DNA of 64,000 bases, from NCBI RefSeq assembly GCF_027853245.1, contig NZ_JAPTZM010000003.1. The stretch is one strand, 5' to 3'. Position 1 is the first letter of the stretch, and every line of letters begins with the position of its first letter. Below, in pieces: positions 34,322 to 41,892 of this stretch. The notes under the pieces are model-generated. The model was not told the DNA's origin and ran no database searches. It worked only from the letters and a program-made list of their open reading frames with translations. The position numbers and the translations under genes were made by a program. This stretch comes from Atlantibacter subterraneus (GTDB lineage Bacteria > Pseudomonadota > Gammaproteobacteria > Enterobacterales > Enterobacteriaceae).

Positions 34322-34339
34322 CGTTTAACGTTTAACGTT
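34313..34339 (+). repeat. Tandem AACGTTT heptamers at the terE stop
   Basis: Three full copies of AACGTTT plus AACGTT run from 34313 to 34339 and include the terE stop codon at 34319-34321. Each unit contains the palindrome AACGTT. Copy number may vary by slippage, which would change only untranslated sequence. Confidence 0.8.
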
Positions 34340-34358
34340 AGCGCTTTAGTGATAAAAA

Positions 34359-34381
34359 CCCCGGTGCGTCGGGGTTTTTTT
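34359..34381 (+). terminator. Rho-independent terminator of terZABCDE
   Basis: CCCCG (34359-34363) and CGGGG (34370-34374) form a stem with a six-base loop, extended by A-T pairs, followed by seven T residues. It lies about 40 bp after the terE stop. Confidence 0.88.
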
Positions 34382-34410
34382 ATGGCTGTTGTTTAGGGAA
34401 GGGGGGCGGA

Positions 34411-34676
34411 TTTGTTCAGTGGAATTGTTCCGTTCGCCTGGGCTTTCGAGTCAGTCTCGGGCACCGGAGTACGCGAACGGGTTGGGGGCGCTCGCCGCCG
34501 CGCCCCCAACACCCCCGGCTCCCCCGCGCGAAATCGCCGCTTCGCGGTACCCTCGGCTTATCGCGTCCGGCTCCGGGTCGGGTGCGATGCTACATCCTGT
34601 AGCTCGCACCCTCTGGCGGCATCCATGCCGCCAGCCCCGGCCTCCCGCGAACGCCTCGGCGATTTCGATGGGGAGT
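34411..34676 (+). repeat. Structured element, left copy
   Basis: Hairpins in order: CCGTTCGC/GCGAACGG (34430-34437 with 34473-34480); a 10-bp stem 34481-34490 with 34501-34510; CCGC/GCGG 34537-34540 with 34544-34547; a compound stem 34580-34611 with outer GGGTGCGA/TCGCACCC and inner GCTACA/TGTAGC around TCC; a 10-bp stem 34613-34622 with 34625-34634. It closes with GCCTCGGCGATTT (34653-34665). Confidence 0.78.
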
Positions 34677-34800
34677 GAAAACCCCCGCGATACGTTCAGG
34701 TTTTCAATGAAACCAAAGTGTCGCTGACAGTTTTAAAATAAAACTCACAGTGACAAAAACATCTCAGTAAAAAATAAAAATCTCAAAGTTGGGGATGTTG

Positions 34801-35069
34801 AGTCCGGCATCAAAATCGCCGAGGCGGAATTGACGAGCCAGGTCAGCCCCGCAGGGAAGCGGGGCTGAGGTCGTGAGCTACAGGATGTAGCATCACGACC
34901 GACCTGAAGCGAGGAGATGGAGCCGAGGGCAGCGGCGTAGCCGCCGATTTTGCTGGCCGGGAGCGGGGATTGCAAAGGGGAGTGCGGAACTCCCCTTTGC
35001 CCGTTCGCGTGCTACCGAGTCGCGTCGAGCCACAAACGCCTGGCGAACGGAACAATTCCACTGAACAAA
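34801..35069 (-). repeat. Structured element, right copy (inverted)
   Basis: Read on the minus strand it has the same order: CCGTTCGC/GCGAACGG (35043-35050 with 35001-35008); a 12-bp stem 34989-35000 with 34972-34983; GCGGC/GCCGC 34940-34944 with 34932-34936; the compound stem 34869-34900 with outer GGTCGTGA/TCACGACC and the same inner GCTACA/TGTAGC; a 10-bp stem 34859-34868 with 34843-34852; and the closing GCCTCGGCGATTT (34813-34825). Several stems differ in sequence from the left copy but remain fully paired. Confidence 0.78.
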
Positions 35070-35087
35070 CCGACCGGAACCCCGTAA

Positions 35088-35759
35088 TTACTCCGGTAAC
35101 TCCGTCACCCGCACCCGCTGAACCGGCGAGCGGCGCTTCGACCACGCGGGATGAAAATGCCGCCAGTGGGCGTCCTGCGCCGCCGCCAGCAGTTCATAAT
35201 CCCCACGGGTATCCCCCCAGGCGCGCAGATGGTACTCGCCCAGGTGCCCGTAAACGCTCTCCAGCCGTCTCACTTTTTGCTCGCAGCGGCAGTTGTGGCC
35301 GGTGATGCGGCCCGTCAGCGTGCCTTCGCTCACTTCAAGTTGGGTGCCAATAAGTTTGATCCCCAACCGATCGGCGAAGGGTTGCAGCACCATGGCAGGT
35401 GATGCGGAACAAATGGTGACTTCCGCGCCGGAATTCACTTCCGCCGCGACCGCCAGCAGGCCGCTGGGGCGCATCAGGCGGGTCCAGTAGATATCGCAGA
35501 ACGCCTGGGCCTTCTGGCGTAGCCAGCGTTCGTCCACCCCGGTCAGAAAGGTTTGGATCAGCACTTCCTTCAGCTCGTCCCGGGTGAGTTTTTTGCGCAT
35601 GCAGCGCAGAGTCGGCAGGGCCAGACGCACCATACGCGCAGCGAACACGCGCTTGCCGAAGGCGAAGCGGAGAAAGGGAATAAAGCTGTCGTGGTGCGTC
35701 AGGGTACCGTCGAAATCAAAAACCGACAGAACCTTTGCAGCGTGTGGCGTGGTGCTCAT
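35088..35759 (-). CDS. HAD-IB family phosphatase (SerB/CicA-like)
   Basis: A 223-residue HAD hydrolase. Motif I 'VFDFDGTLTHHDSFIPFL' carries the nucleophile and acid Asp, motif II is 'VTICSASPAMVLQPFADRL', and motif IV is 'RAWGDTRGDYELLAAA'. The helical cap between I and II is typical of subfamily IB, which includes phosphoserine and phosphatidylglycerophosphate phosphatases; the substrate is not evident. The ATG at 35759 has GGGAG eight bases upstream; another ATG at 35774 adds five residues. Its 3' end lies 18 bp from the structured repeat. No link to the ter genes other than position. Confidence 0.85.
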   Translation of the reverse strand: MSTTPHAAKVLSVFDFDGTLTHHDSFIPFLRFAFGKRVFAARMVRLALPTLRCMRKKLTRDELKEVLIQTFLTGVDERWLRQKAQAFCDIYWTRLMRPSGLLAVAAEVNSGAEVTICSASPAMVLQPFADRLGIKLIGTQLEVSEGTLTGRITGHNCRCEQKVRRLESVYGHLGEYHLRAWGDTRGDYELLAAAQDAHWRHFHPAWSKRRSPVQRVRVTELPE

Positions 35760-36091
35760 TCCAGAAACTCCCATAACAAATTCATCTTTCCATTCTTTAA
35801 GGGGGATGATAGCAGAACCCCTGCCCGCTGGCAGCGCTGTTGGCCGCCCGTTGCCGCCTCGCCAGGTACGCGGTGTCGTTATTTATTAGCCAATAGCCAG
35901 CAATAAAAACGCTATCCCTATGAAAATTAACGCGATAAATAGTTTTCACGCTATTTTAATTAAAAATGCAATCTTTTCATGGCGTTATCATTTTCCTGGC
36001 GTAACTTCACGCTTTCACGCCGGACCTGTCTAAAGAAATGACCTGCCGGGTCGTTAAATGATGTATCTCTCCTTGCATAAGCTTATACATC
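35760..36091. other. Divergent interval before the chemoreceptor gene
   Basis: 332 bp with no gene. The right part holds a sigma-28-like promoter (36031-36057) and an inverted repeat reaching the start codon (36058-36093). The left part is AT-rich with no recognisable site. Confidence 0.5.
36031..36057 (+). promoter_or_regulatory. Candidate sigma-28 (FliA) promoter
   Basis: TAAA at 36031-36034, a 15-base spacer and GTCGTTAA at 36050-36057 match the flagellar promoter consensus TAAA-N15-GCCGATAA at ten of twelve positions. It lies about 35 bp before the chemoreceptor start, which fits, since chemoreceptors are commonly FliA-dependent. Confidence 0.6.
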
Positions 36092-36093
36092 AT
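36058..36093 (+). promoter_or_regulatory. Inverted repeat overlapping the chemoreceptor start codon
   Basis: ATGATGTAT (36058-36066) and ATACATCAT (36085-36093) are perfect reverse complements. The right arm includes the first two bases of the ATG at 36092, so an mRNA hairpin would bury the start codon and leave the loop (containing CTCTCCTT) open. No good ribosome-binding site precedes the ATG. Confidence 0.5.
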
Positions 36094-37987
36094 GTGGAAA
36101 ACAACGCACTCTCGCTTCACCCTTATGCTTATCGGCTTTTTTGTGGTTTTACTGGGGGTGACGTTCCTGGTCATTCGCCAGTTTGTGGCACCACAGCTTA
36201 TCGCGACGGAAAGCGAATTGATCCGCTATAAAGTGGACGATCAGAGCGACGCCATCACTGAACAGATGAACCGCGTCAGAGCGCAGCAGCGCACCATTAC
36301 GGAAGTGGTCAGCAGCCTGCCAAGCGATCAAATCGACCAGTTGCTGCCGAATCTGGTGAACCAGTATCAGGATCTTAACGTGTTTGGCGGCGGGATTTGG
36401 CCGCTGCCGGGCAACCGTGCGCCGGACCGCGACCGCTTCAGCACCTTCTTCGCCCGTGACAGCGGCGGTAATCTGCAGGTCAACACCGTCTGGAACCAGC
36501 CGGAGTCCGATAAATACTGGGAGCAGCCGTGGTACAAAGACGGCATGAACGCCCCGAAAGGCGAATGCGCCTGGGCTAAAGCCTATCAGGATGCCGCCAG
36601 CCCGCAGCCGCGCACCAACTGCGCCATGGCAATCTGGCGCGATGGCAAAGTCTGGGGCGTCGCCACCATCGACGTAACGCTCGGCTTCTTCAACAATCTG
36701 GCGAAGCAGATGAGTGAAGCCAGCCAGGGACGCGTGCTGATTGTCGAGCAGGACGGCAAAGTGGTCGGCAATGGCTCTGCGGAGCAGGGTAAAGCGGACC
36801 TGCAATACCTGCGCGATCTGAAAATCCCGGCGGAAGCCACCGTGATGCAGCTCCTGAAACAGGCGGGTGCGGAACACGTCAGCGGCGTTTATGAGGGTGA
36901 AAACGGTGAGCAAACCCTGATGGTACAGTCCATCAGCGGCAGCCCGTGGTATCTGGTGGTGGATATTCCGTCCAGCCTGCTGTCACGCCAGTCCTCCAGC
37001 ATCATTACCCAGATCTCCCTGGTGCAGATTGGCCTTGGCCTGCTGTTGATCCTGGCGCTGCTGGGCTTTGTGCGCACCATCTTCAGAAATCTGGATGCGC
37101 TGAATAAAAACATTCTGTCGCTGTCCAGCGGCGGCGCGGATTTAACCCAGCGTTTACCGCAAAGCAAAAGCCCGGAATTCAACGCGGTGATAACCAGCTT
37201 CAACAGCTTTATTGCCTACTTGCAGGATTTGATGGGCCAGGTGGGGCAGAGTGCGCTGGCGATCTCCTCGGCGTCGCGCCAGATTGCTGGCGGCAACCTC
37301 GATCTCTCTTCGCGCACCGAACAGCAGTCCGCGTCGATTGTGGAAACGGCGGCGTCAATGGAAGAGCTGACCAGCACGGTGCGCCAGAACGCCGACAACG
37401 CCGTGCAGGCTAACCATCTGGCGACCCAGGCCTCCGACGCGGCGCGGGAAGGGGCGACGGTAGCAAGCAAAGTGATTAGCACCATGGATAAGATCAATAC
37501 CTCGTCGGGCAAAGTGGTGGATATCATCGGCGTGATCGACGGCATTGCCTTCCAGACTAATATTCTGGCGCTCAACGCGGCGGTGGAAGCCGCACGCGCT
37601 GGGGAGCAGGGCCGTGGATTCGCGGTGGTGGCTGGCGAAGTGCGTAATCTGGCAAGCCGAAGCGCGCAGGCGGCTCAGGAGATCAAAAAGCTGATTGAAG
37701 AATCGGTCGGCAACATCGAGCAGGGCAGTGACCTGGTGCGCCAGGCCGGTACCACCATGGATGCGTTGATGGAGCGGGTAAACGGCGTGACCGTGCTGAT
37801 CTCGGAAATCAGCTCCGCCAGCAGCGAGCAGAGCCGCGGCATCGACCAAATCAACCTGGCGATTAACCAGCTCGACAGCACCACTCAGCAGAACGCCGCG
37901 CTGGTGGAGCAAGTCTCTGCCGCCGCGCAGTCTATGGAAGAACAATCTAACCAGCTGGAGCTGGTGGTGGCGGGCTTCAAAATCTAA
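36092..37987 (+). CDS. Methyl-accepting chemotaxis protein with dCache sensor
   Basis: A 631-residue chemoreceptor. Membrane segment 1 (about 8-30) and segment 2 (about 308-328) flank a 275-residue periplasmic dCache-type domain ('VFGGGIWPLPGNRAPDRDRF', 'DKYWEQPWYKDGMNAPKGEC', 'WGVATIDVTLGFFNNLAKQ'), which usually binds amino acids or other small ligands. A HAMP domain and the long coiled-coil signalling domain follow; the highly conserved tip 'NILALNAAVEAARAGEQGRG' lies near residues 490-510. There is no C-terminal NWETF-type pentapeptide, so methylation enzymes must be supplied by other receptors. Ligand unknown. It is monocistronic. Confidence 0.93.
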   Translation: MWKTTHSRFTLMLIGFFVVLLGVTFLVIRQFVAPQLIATESELIRYKVDDQSDAITEQMNRVRAQQRTITEVVSSLPSDQIDQLLPNLVNQYQDLNVFGGGIWPLPGNRAPDRDRFSTFFARDSGGNLQVNTVWNQPESDKYWEQPWYKDGMNAPKGECAWAKAYQDAASPQPRTNCAMAIWRDGKVWGVATIDVTLGFFNNLAKQMSEASQGRVLIVEQDGKVVGNGSAEQGKADLQYLRDLKIPAEATVMQLLKQAGAEHVSGVYEGENGEQTLMVQSISGSPWYLVVDIPSSLLSRQSSSIITQISLVQIGLGLLLILALLGFVRTIFRNLDALNKNILSLSSGGADLTQRLPQSKSPEFNAVITSFNSFIAYLQDLMGQVGQSALAISSASRQIAGGNLDLSSRTEQQSASIVETAASMEELTSTVRQNADNAVQANHLATQASDAAREGATVASKVISTMDKINTSSGKVVDIIGVIDGIAFQTNILALNAAVEAARAGEQGRGFAVVAGEVRNLASRSAQAAQEIKKLIEESVGNIEQGSDLVRQAGTTMDALMERVNGVTVLISEISSASSEQSRGIDQINLAINQLDSTTQQNAALVEQVSAAAQSMEEQSNQLELVVAGFKI

Positions 37988-38057
37988 CCCCAACGGCTGG
38001 GCGCATCGGGTGTCTATACTTGAGTGTGATGGATTAACACCAGGGAGACATACCACG

Positions 38058-38738
38058 ATGACCCAGCCAACCCGTAAACCGGTTCTGTTTGTGCTCACCA
38101 GCTACAGCGACGTGGCGCACAACATTTCCGGTTTCTATTTTTCTGAACTTGTTCACCCCTTGCACGTGCTGGAACAGGCGGGCATACCCGGCGTTCTTGC
38201 CTCAATCCAGGGCGGTTTGCCGCCGGTCTACGGCGTCGATTTGGATGATGACGTGAATGCCCGCTACTGGAACGACGATGCATTCCAGCAGCGGCTCAGC
38301 CAGACCCTTAAACTCTCGGACACCCGCAGCGACGACTACAGCGCGGTGCTGTTTGTCGGCGGGCACGGCACCATGTGGGATTTCCCGGACTGCCCGGACG
38401 TGCAGCGCCTGATCCGCGAACTCTACGAAGCCGATAAGCCGGTTGCTGCGGTTTGTCACGGCCCGGCGGCGCTGATTAACGCCACGCTCAGCGACGGGCG
38501 CTATCTGGTAGATGGCAAGCGGGTCGCGGCTTTTACGGATGCCGAAGAACACGCGGTGAAACTGGCAGAGGTCGTGCCGTTCTTGCTGGAAACGGCCCTG
38601 AAAAATCGCGGCGCGCTGCACCAGGCGGTGGGGGAATGGCAGCCGCTGACACTGGTCGACGGCAACCTGATCACCGGGCAGAACCCGCAGTCCGCTACCG
38701 GCGTCGGCGAGGCCCTGCGCGATAAACTTAACGGCTAA
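38058..38738 (+). CDS. DJ-1/PfpI (Hsp31-like) type 1 glutamine amidotransferase-like protein
   Basis: A 226-residue member of the DJ-1/PfpI superfamily, Hsp31-like branch. The nucleophile elbow 'AAVCHGPAALI' places Cys133 next to His134, and Glu30 ('GFYFSELVHP') is the conserved acidic partner; 'FVGGHGTMWDFPDCPDVQ' is typical of this branch. Relatives act as glyoxalase III or as protein-repair/chaperone enzymes against methylglyoxal. Which applies here is unknown. The ATG at 38058 has AGGGAG upstream. It is convergent with the glutathione transferase gene, with three bases between them. Confidence 0.88.
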   Translation: MTQPTRKPVLFVLTSYSDVAHNISGFYFSELVHPLHVLEQAGIPGVLASIQGGLPPVYGVDLDDDVNARYWNDDAFQQRLSQTLKLSDTRSDDYSAVLFVGGHGTMWDFPDCPDVQRLIRELYEADKPVAAVCHGPAALINATLSDGRYLVDGKRVAAFTDAEEHAVKLAEVVPFLLETALKNRGALHQAVGEWQPLTLVDGNLITGQNPQSATGVGEALRDKLNG

Positions 38739-38741
38739 CCG

Positions 38742-39365
38742 TTACGGCGTGCCGTTGTCGCCATGACGGCGGAACGCCGGGCGTTGCCCAAGCCGCGCAA
38801 ACCAGGCGTCTACCGCAGGAACGGCGGGGCGATCGATCGGCGTCAGTTTCCAGCGGTTGACCGACAGGCCGAGCACGATATCCGCCAGGGTGAAGGTCTG
38901 GCCGGTCACCCACATCCCGCTGTGCTGAAGTTTGTTATCCAGAATGGTGATGCAGCGGTTCCAGTCGGCGATGCTGGCGTCGATTTCGCTTTGCAGGTTA
39001 TAGGCCGGGTTTTTGCGCACCAGCGCGTTAAAGGCATAGCGCCAGGCGCTGTTGAGCTCGGTGGCCTGCCAGTCCATCCACTTTTCCACCCGCGCCCGGC
39101 CGCGCGGGGTGCTGGACAGCAAATCATCACGGCCCGCTTTACCCACCAGATAGCGGCAAATGGTATTGGACTCCCACAGCACAAAGCCTTCGTCAATCAG
39201 CACCGGCACCAGCCCGTTAGGGTTGAGCGCCAGGAAGTCCGGCGTATCGGTTGGCGCAAAGCCGCTGCCGTAATCTTCCTGCTGATATTCCAGGCCGAGT
39301 TCTTCACAGGTCCAGAGCACTTTGCGCACGTTTATTGAGGTGCTTTTTCCAAGTATTTTTAGCAT
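38742..39365 (-). CDS. Glutathione S-transferase family protein
   Basis: A 207-residue glutathione transferase. The N-terminal thioredoxin-like domain (about 1-80) contains 'STSINVRKVLWTCEELGLEY' with a likely catalytic Ser, 'LNPNGLVPVLIDEGFVLWES' with the cis-proline, and the ES pair that binds glutathione; the helical C-terminal domain includes 'TLADIVLGLSVNRW'. The theta/beta-like group detoxifies electrophiles. The ATG at 39365 is preceded by a GAG-rich stretch; an open frame to 39707 carries no family similarity and is not used. Confidence 0.9.
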   Translation of the reverse strand: MLKILGKSTSINVRKVLWTCEELGLEYQQEDYGSGFAPTDTPDFLALNPNGLVPVLIDEGFVLWESNTICRYLVGKAGRDDLLSSTPRGRARVEKWMDWQATELNSAWRYAFNALVRKNPAYNLQSEIDASIADWNRCITILDNKLQHSGMWVTGQTFTLADIVLGLSVNRWKLTPIDRPAVPAVDAWFARLGQRPAFRRHGDNGTP

Positions 39366-39585
39366 CTGCCGCCGCTCTCTTTTCAGGGGATAGAGAAAAT
39401 ATAGCAGTGCGTTGCTTATCCGTGCCGTTTGCGGGTTAGCTCTGCGTTGGCGTCTGACTGTCCATTTTTGCGCACTCATGGCAAAAAACGCCCCGCTTAA
39501 CTCGACCCCAGTCACAATTCCCCCTTGTTGAAAAAATAAATACTGCCCGGAGGTTTTTTGTTCAACAACGGAGGGGCATTTTTCT

Positions 39586-40608
39586 ATGGTTAACATCGTT
39601 TTTAATGCTTCCAGACTGCTGCTGATGCTGGTTTTACTGGTCAGCAGCGTCGGGATTACCCGGGCACAGGAAAATACGATCCCGGTAAAAGTCTTTATTG
39701 GTGCCATGTTTGAGATTGGCGCAAACAGTGGCGATAAAGCTGGCGAATTTCAGCACTGGTATGAACGATACTGGCTCAATGCGCAGCCGATAAAGGTGCG
39801 CGGCGCGTCAGGGCCGGTCTGGTGCAATCAGGACGGCGTTTGCGGTGCCGTGTTGGGGATGGGAAAAGTGCGTTCATCCTCTTCCTTACAGGCGATTTTA
39901 CTCAGCGATCGGTTCGATTTTTCGAAGGCGTATTTCATGTTGTCCGGTGTGGCCGGCGCGCCGCCTACCAAAGCGACCATTGGCTCGGTGATTTGGGCCG
40001 ACTGGCTGGTGGATTATGATTTAGGTCACCGCTGGGCGGCGGAAGAAGGCCGTCCTGGCGCGCCGACGTTTATGCCGCGCAAAGGGTATGAAGATATTCG
40101 GGTCATCAAACTCAATCCTCAACTGGTGGATTGGGCGATGGTGCTAACCAAAGACACGCCCTTGCTGGACTCTGCCGCCGCCAAAAGCTACCGCGCGCGC
40201 TATCCGCAAGCTATCGCCCGTGGCGGGCCGTTTGTCGGTGTCGGGACGCATTTTACCGGCGATTGTTTCTTTCACGGGCCGGGCTTGTCCGCCCAGGCGC
40301 AGTATATGGCGAAGCTCTATAACGTTGATGATTACACCGTGACGGAAATGGAAGGCGTGGCGTTGGCTTATGTGATCCGGCAACTTTACGGCATTGACCG
40401 GGTGATGGCGCTGCGCACGGTGGTCAATTTCGATCAGGGTAGTCCGGGCGAAACGACGCTGGAGCATCTCGATCCTGCACCGGGTAAAACTGCGGGTGGC
40501 TTTGCGGAAAGCGTGGAAAATGAAGCTCGCGTCGGCGAGCGGGTCGTGGATTACATCGTCACGCACTGGAATGAGTGGAAGAACGGTATCCCGGCGCGTC
40601 AATCCTGA
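39586..40608 (+). CDS. Purine nucleoside permease (NUP) family protein, exported
   Basis: A 340-residue protein with a signal peptide (about 1-27, ending 'GITRAQ') and the NUP family pattern: 'KVFIGAMFEIG', 'GPVWCNQDGVCGAVLGMGKV', 'SGVAGAPPTKATIGSVIWAD' and 'GPGLSAQAQYMAKLYNVDDY' followed by 'EMEGVALAYVIRQLYG'. The fold resembles nucleoside phosphorylases, so despite the name it is more likely a periplasmic nucleoside-binding or cleaving protein than a membrane channel. The ATG at 39586 has GGAGGGG upstream. It precedes a MetNIQ-like importer by 267 bp on the same strand, perhaps unrelated. Confidence 0.87.
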   Translation: MVNIVFNASRLLLMLVLLVSSVGITRAQENTIPVKVFIGAMFEIGANSGDKAGEFQHWYERYWLNAQPIKVRGASGPVWCNQDGVCGAVLGMGKVRSSSSLQAILLSDRFDFSKAYFMLSGVAGAPPTKATIGSVIWADWLVDYDLGHRWAAEEGRPGAPTFMPRKGYEDIRVIKLNPQLVDWAMVLTKDTPLLDSAAAKSYRARYPQAIARGGPFVGVGTHFTGDCFFHGPGLSAQAQYMAKLYNVDDYTVTEMEGVALAYVIRQLYGIDRVMALRTVVNFDQGSPGETTLEHLDPAPGKTAGGFAESVENEARVGERVVDYIVTHWNEWKNGIPARQS

Positions 40609-40875
40609 TTGCTAAACCGCAATGTACGGGCATCGCTTATCGGTAAGCGTGCTCGTATTTCACATTTCTCCCCCATGACGTTCATCACTCAAGGCCTGAT
40701 TACCCGCCCTTGTAACAACATTGCCCACATATATAACAATTAGCTATAACGCATATTTATTTATTCGTTCTAAGCATTAATTGGGATGGTTATATTTCTC
40801 TGAAAAGGGAGACAACCCCTCAAAAATTCTCGTTGCAGGACAAAGCCGAAACGGCTCTGGGGACACCAACACATC

Positions 40876-41892
40876 ATGATTGTTTTGCGGAATATTTCGA
40901 AAATCTTCCACCACGGCAAGGATGCGCTGACCGCAGTGGATGACGTCAGCCTTGATATTGAGCGCGGGCAAATTTACGGCATCATCGGCTACAGCGGCGC
41001 GGGCAAAAGTACGCTGATTCGCCTGCTCAATGGCCTCGAAAAACCGACCTCCGGCAGCGTGACCATCGCCGGGCAGAATATCTCCGCTGCCAGCGGGGAA
41101 ACCCTGCGCCGGGCGCGGCTGAAAATCAGCATGGTGTTCCAGCACTTCAATCTGCTGTGGTCGCGCACCGTCAGCGAGAATATTGCGTTCTCAATGCAGA
41201 TCGCCGGTGTTCCGAAAGCGGAGATCAAAAAGCGCGTCGCGGAGCTGATCGACCTGGTCGGCCTGAACGGGCGTGAAAATGCGTATCCGTCAAAGCTCAG
41301 CGGCGGCCAGAAACAGCGCGTGGGTATCGCCCGGGCGCTGGCGAATAACCCGGACGTACTGTTGTGTGATGAAGCGACGTCGGCGCTCGATCCGCAAACC
41401 ACCGATCAGATCCTCGATCTGCTGGCGGACATCAATCGCCGCTTTGGCCTGACCATCGTGCTGATCACCCATGAAATGCACGTGGTGCGCAAAATCTGCG
41501 ATCGCGTGGCGGTGATGGAAAATGGCCGCGTGGTGGAAGAGGGCGAAGTGCTCAGCGTCTTTACCCATCCGCAGCAGGAAATTACCCGCCAGTTTGTGCG
41601 TCAGATTAGCCAGGAGAGCGACGCGTTCGATGAAACGCTGGTGAACAATCTGGACGGCGCAATTATCAAACTGACGTTTGTCGGCCACAGCACCCATCAG
41701 CCGGTGGTGGGCGAACTGACCCTGCGCTACGGCCTGCCGTTTAACATTCTGCACGGCAAGATGAGCCAGACCGCCCATGGCGTTTTCGGCCAGCTGTGGC
41801 TGCACGTCACGGCCAATAACGAACAACTGGAAAGCATCCTCGCGGATTTGCGCCAGCACGAGATCCACTGCGAGGTCATTAAACATGGATGA
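40876..41892 (+). CDS. MetN-like ABC transporter ATP-binding protein
   Basis: A 338-residue ATPase of the methionine/MetN family: Walker A 'GYSGAGKSTLIRLLNGLE', signature 'LSGGQKQRVGIARALA', Walker B 'VLLCDEATSALDPQTT', and a C-terminal NIL regulatory domain (about 262-338, 'FVGHSTHQPVVGELTLRYGL'). Such domains bind methionine for trans-inhibition in MetN. It overlaps the permease gene by eight bases. No MetJ operator (AGACGTCT-type) was seen upstream, so the system may be a paralogue with another substrate. Confidence 0.92.
   Translation: MIVLRNISKIFHHGKDALTAVDDVSLDIERGQIYGIIGYSGAGKSTLIRLLNGLEKPTSGSVTIAGQNISAASGETLRRARLKISMVFQHFNLLWSRTVSENIAFSMQIAGVPKAEIKKRVAELIDLVGLNGRENAYPSKLSGGQKQRVGIARALANNPDVLLCDEATSALDPQTTDQILDLLADINRRFGLTIVLITHEMHVVRKICDRVAVMENGRVVEEGEVLSVFTHPQQEITRQFVRQISQESDAFDETLVNNLDGAIIKLTFVGHSTHQPVVGELTLRYGLPFNILHGKMSQTAHGVFGQLWLHVTANNEQLESILADLRQHEIHCEVIKHG

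Larger units (their letters stand above)
34411..35069. repeat. Inverted pair of structured noncoding elements (composite)
   Basis: A 659-bp GC-rich interval between convergent terE and the HAD-IB gene, bounded by perfect 28-bp terminal inverted repeats (34411-34438 and 35042-35069). Each arm of about 265 nt holds the same series of hairpins and the two arms point at each other around a 120-bp AT-richer core (34677-34800). No transposase or plausible protein is present; short frames across it are translations of the hairpins. It resembles a MITE-like or intergenic repeat, or a paired RNA element; I do not recognise a named family. Confidence 0.8.

Noticed and set aside
34389..35305. Several short frames across the inverted element
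   Set aside because: They are translations of the hairpins, appear on both strands, and have no consistent start signals.
39525..39568. TTGTTGAA/TTCAACAA inverted repeat upstream of the NUP gene
   Set aside because: An 8-bp repeat with a 28-base loop in AT-rich sequence; too weak to call an operator.
40609..40875. Methionine (MetJ) operator or S-box before the MetN-like gene
   Set aside because: No AGACGTCT-type repeats or riboswitch-like fold could be found by eye, only a short CGCTTA/TAAGCG hairpin at 40634-40649.
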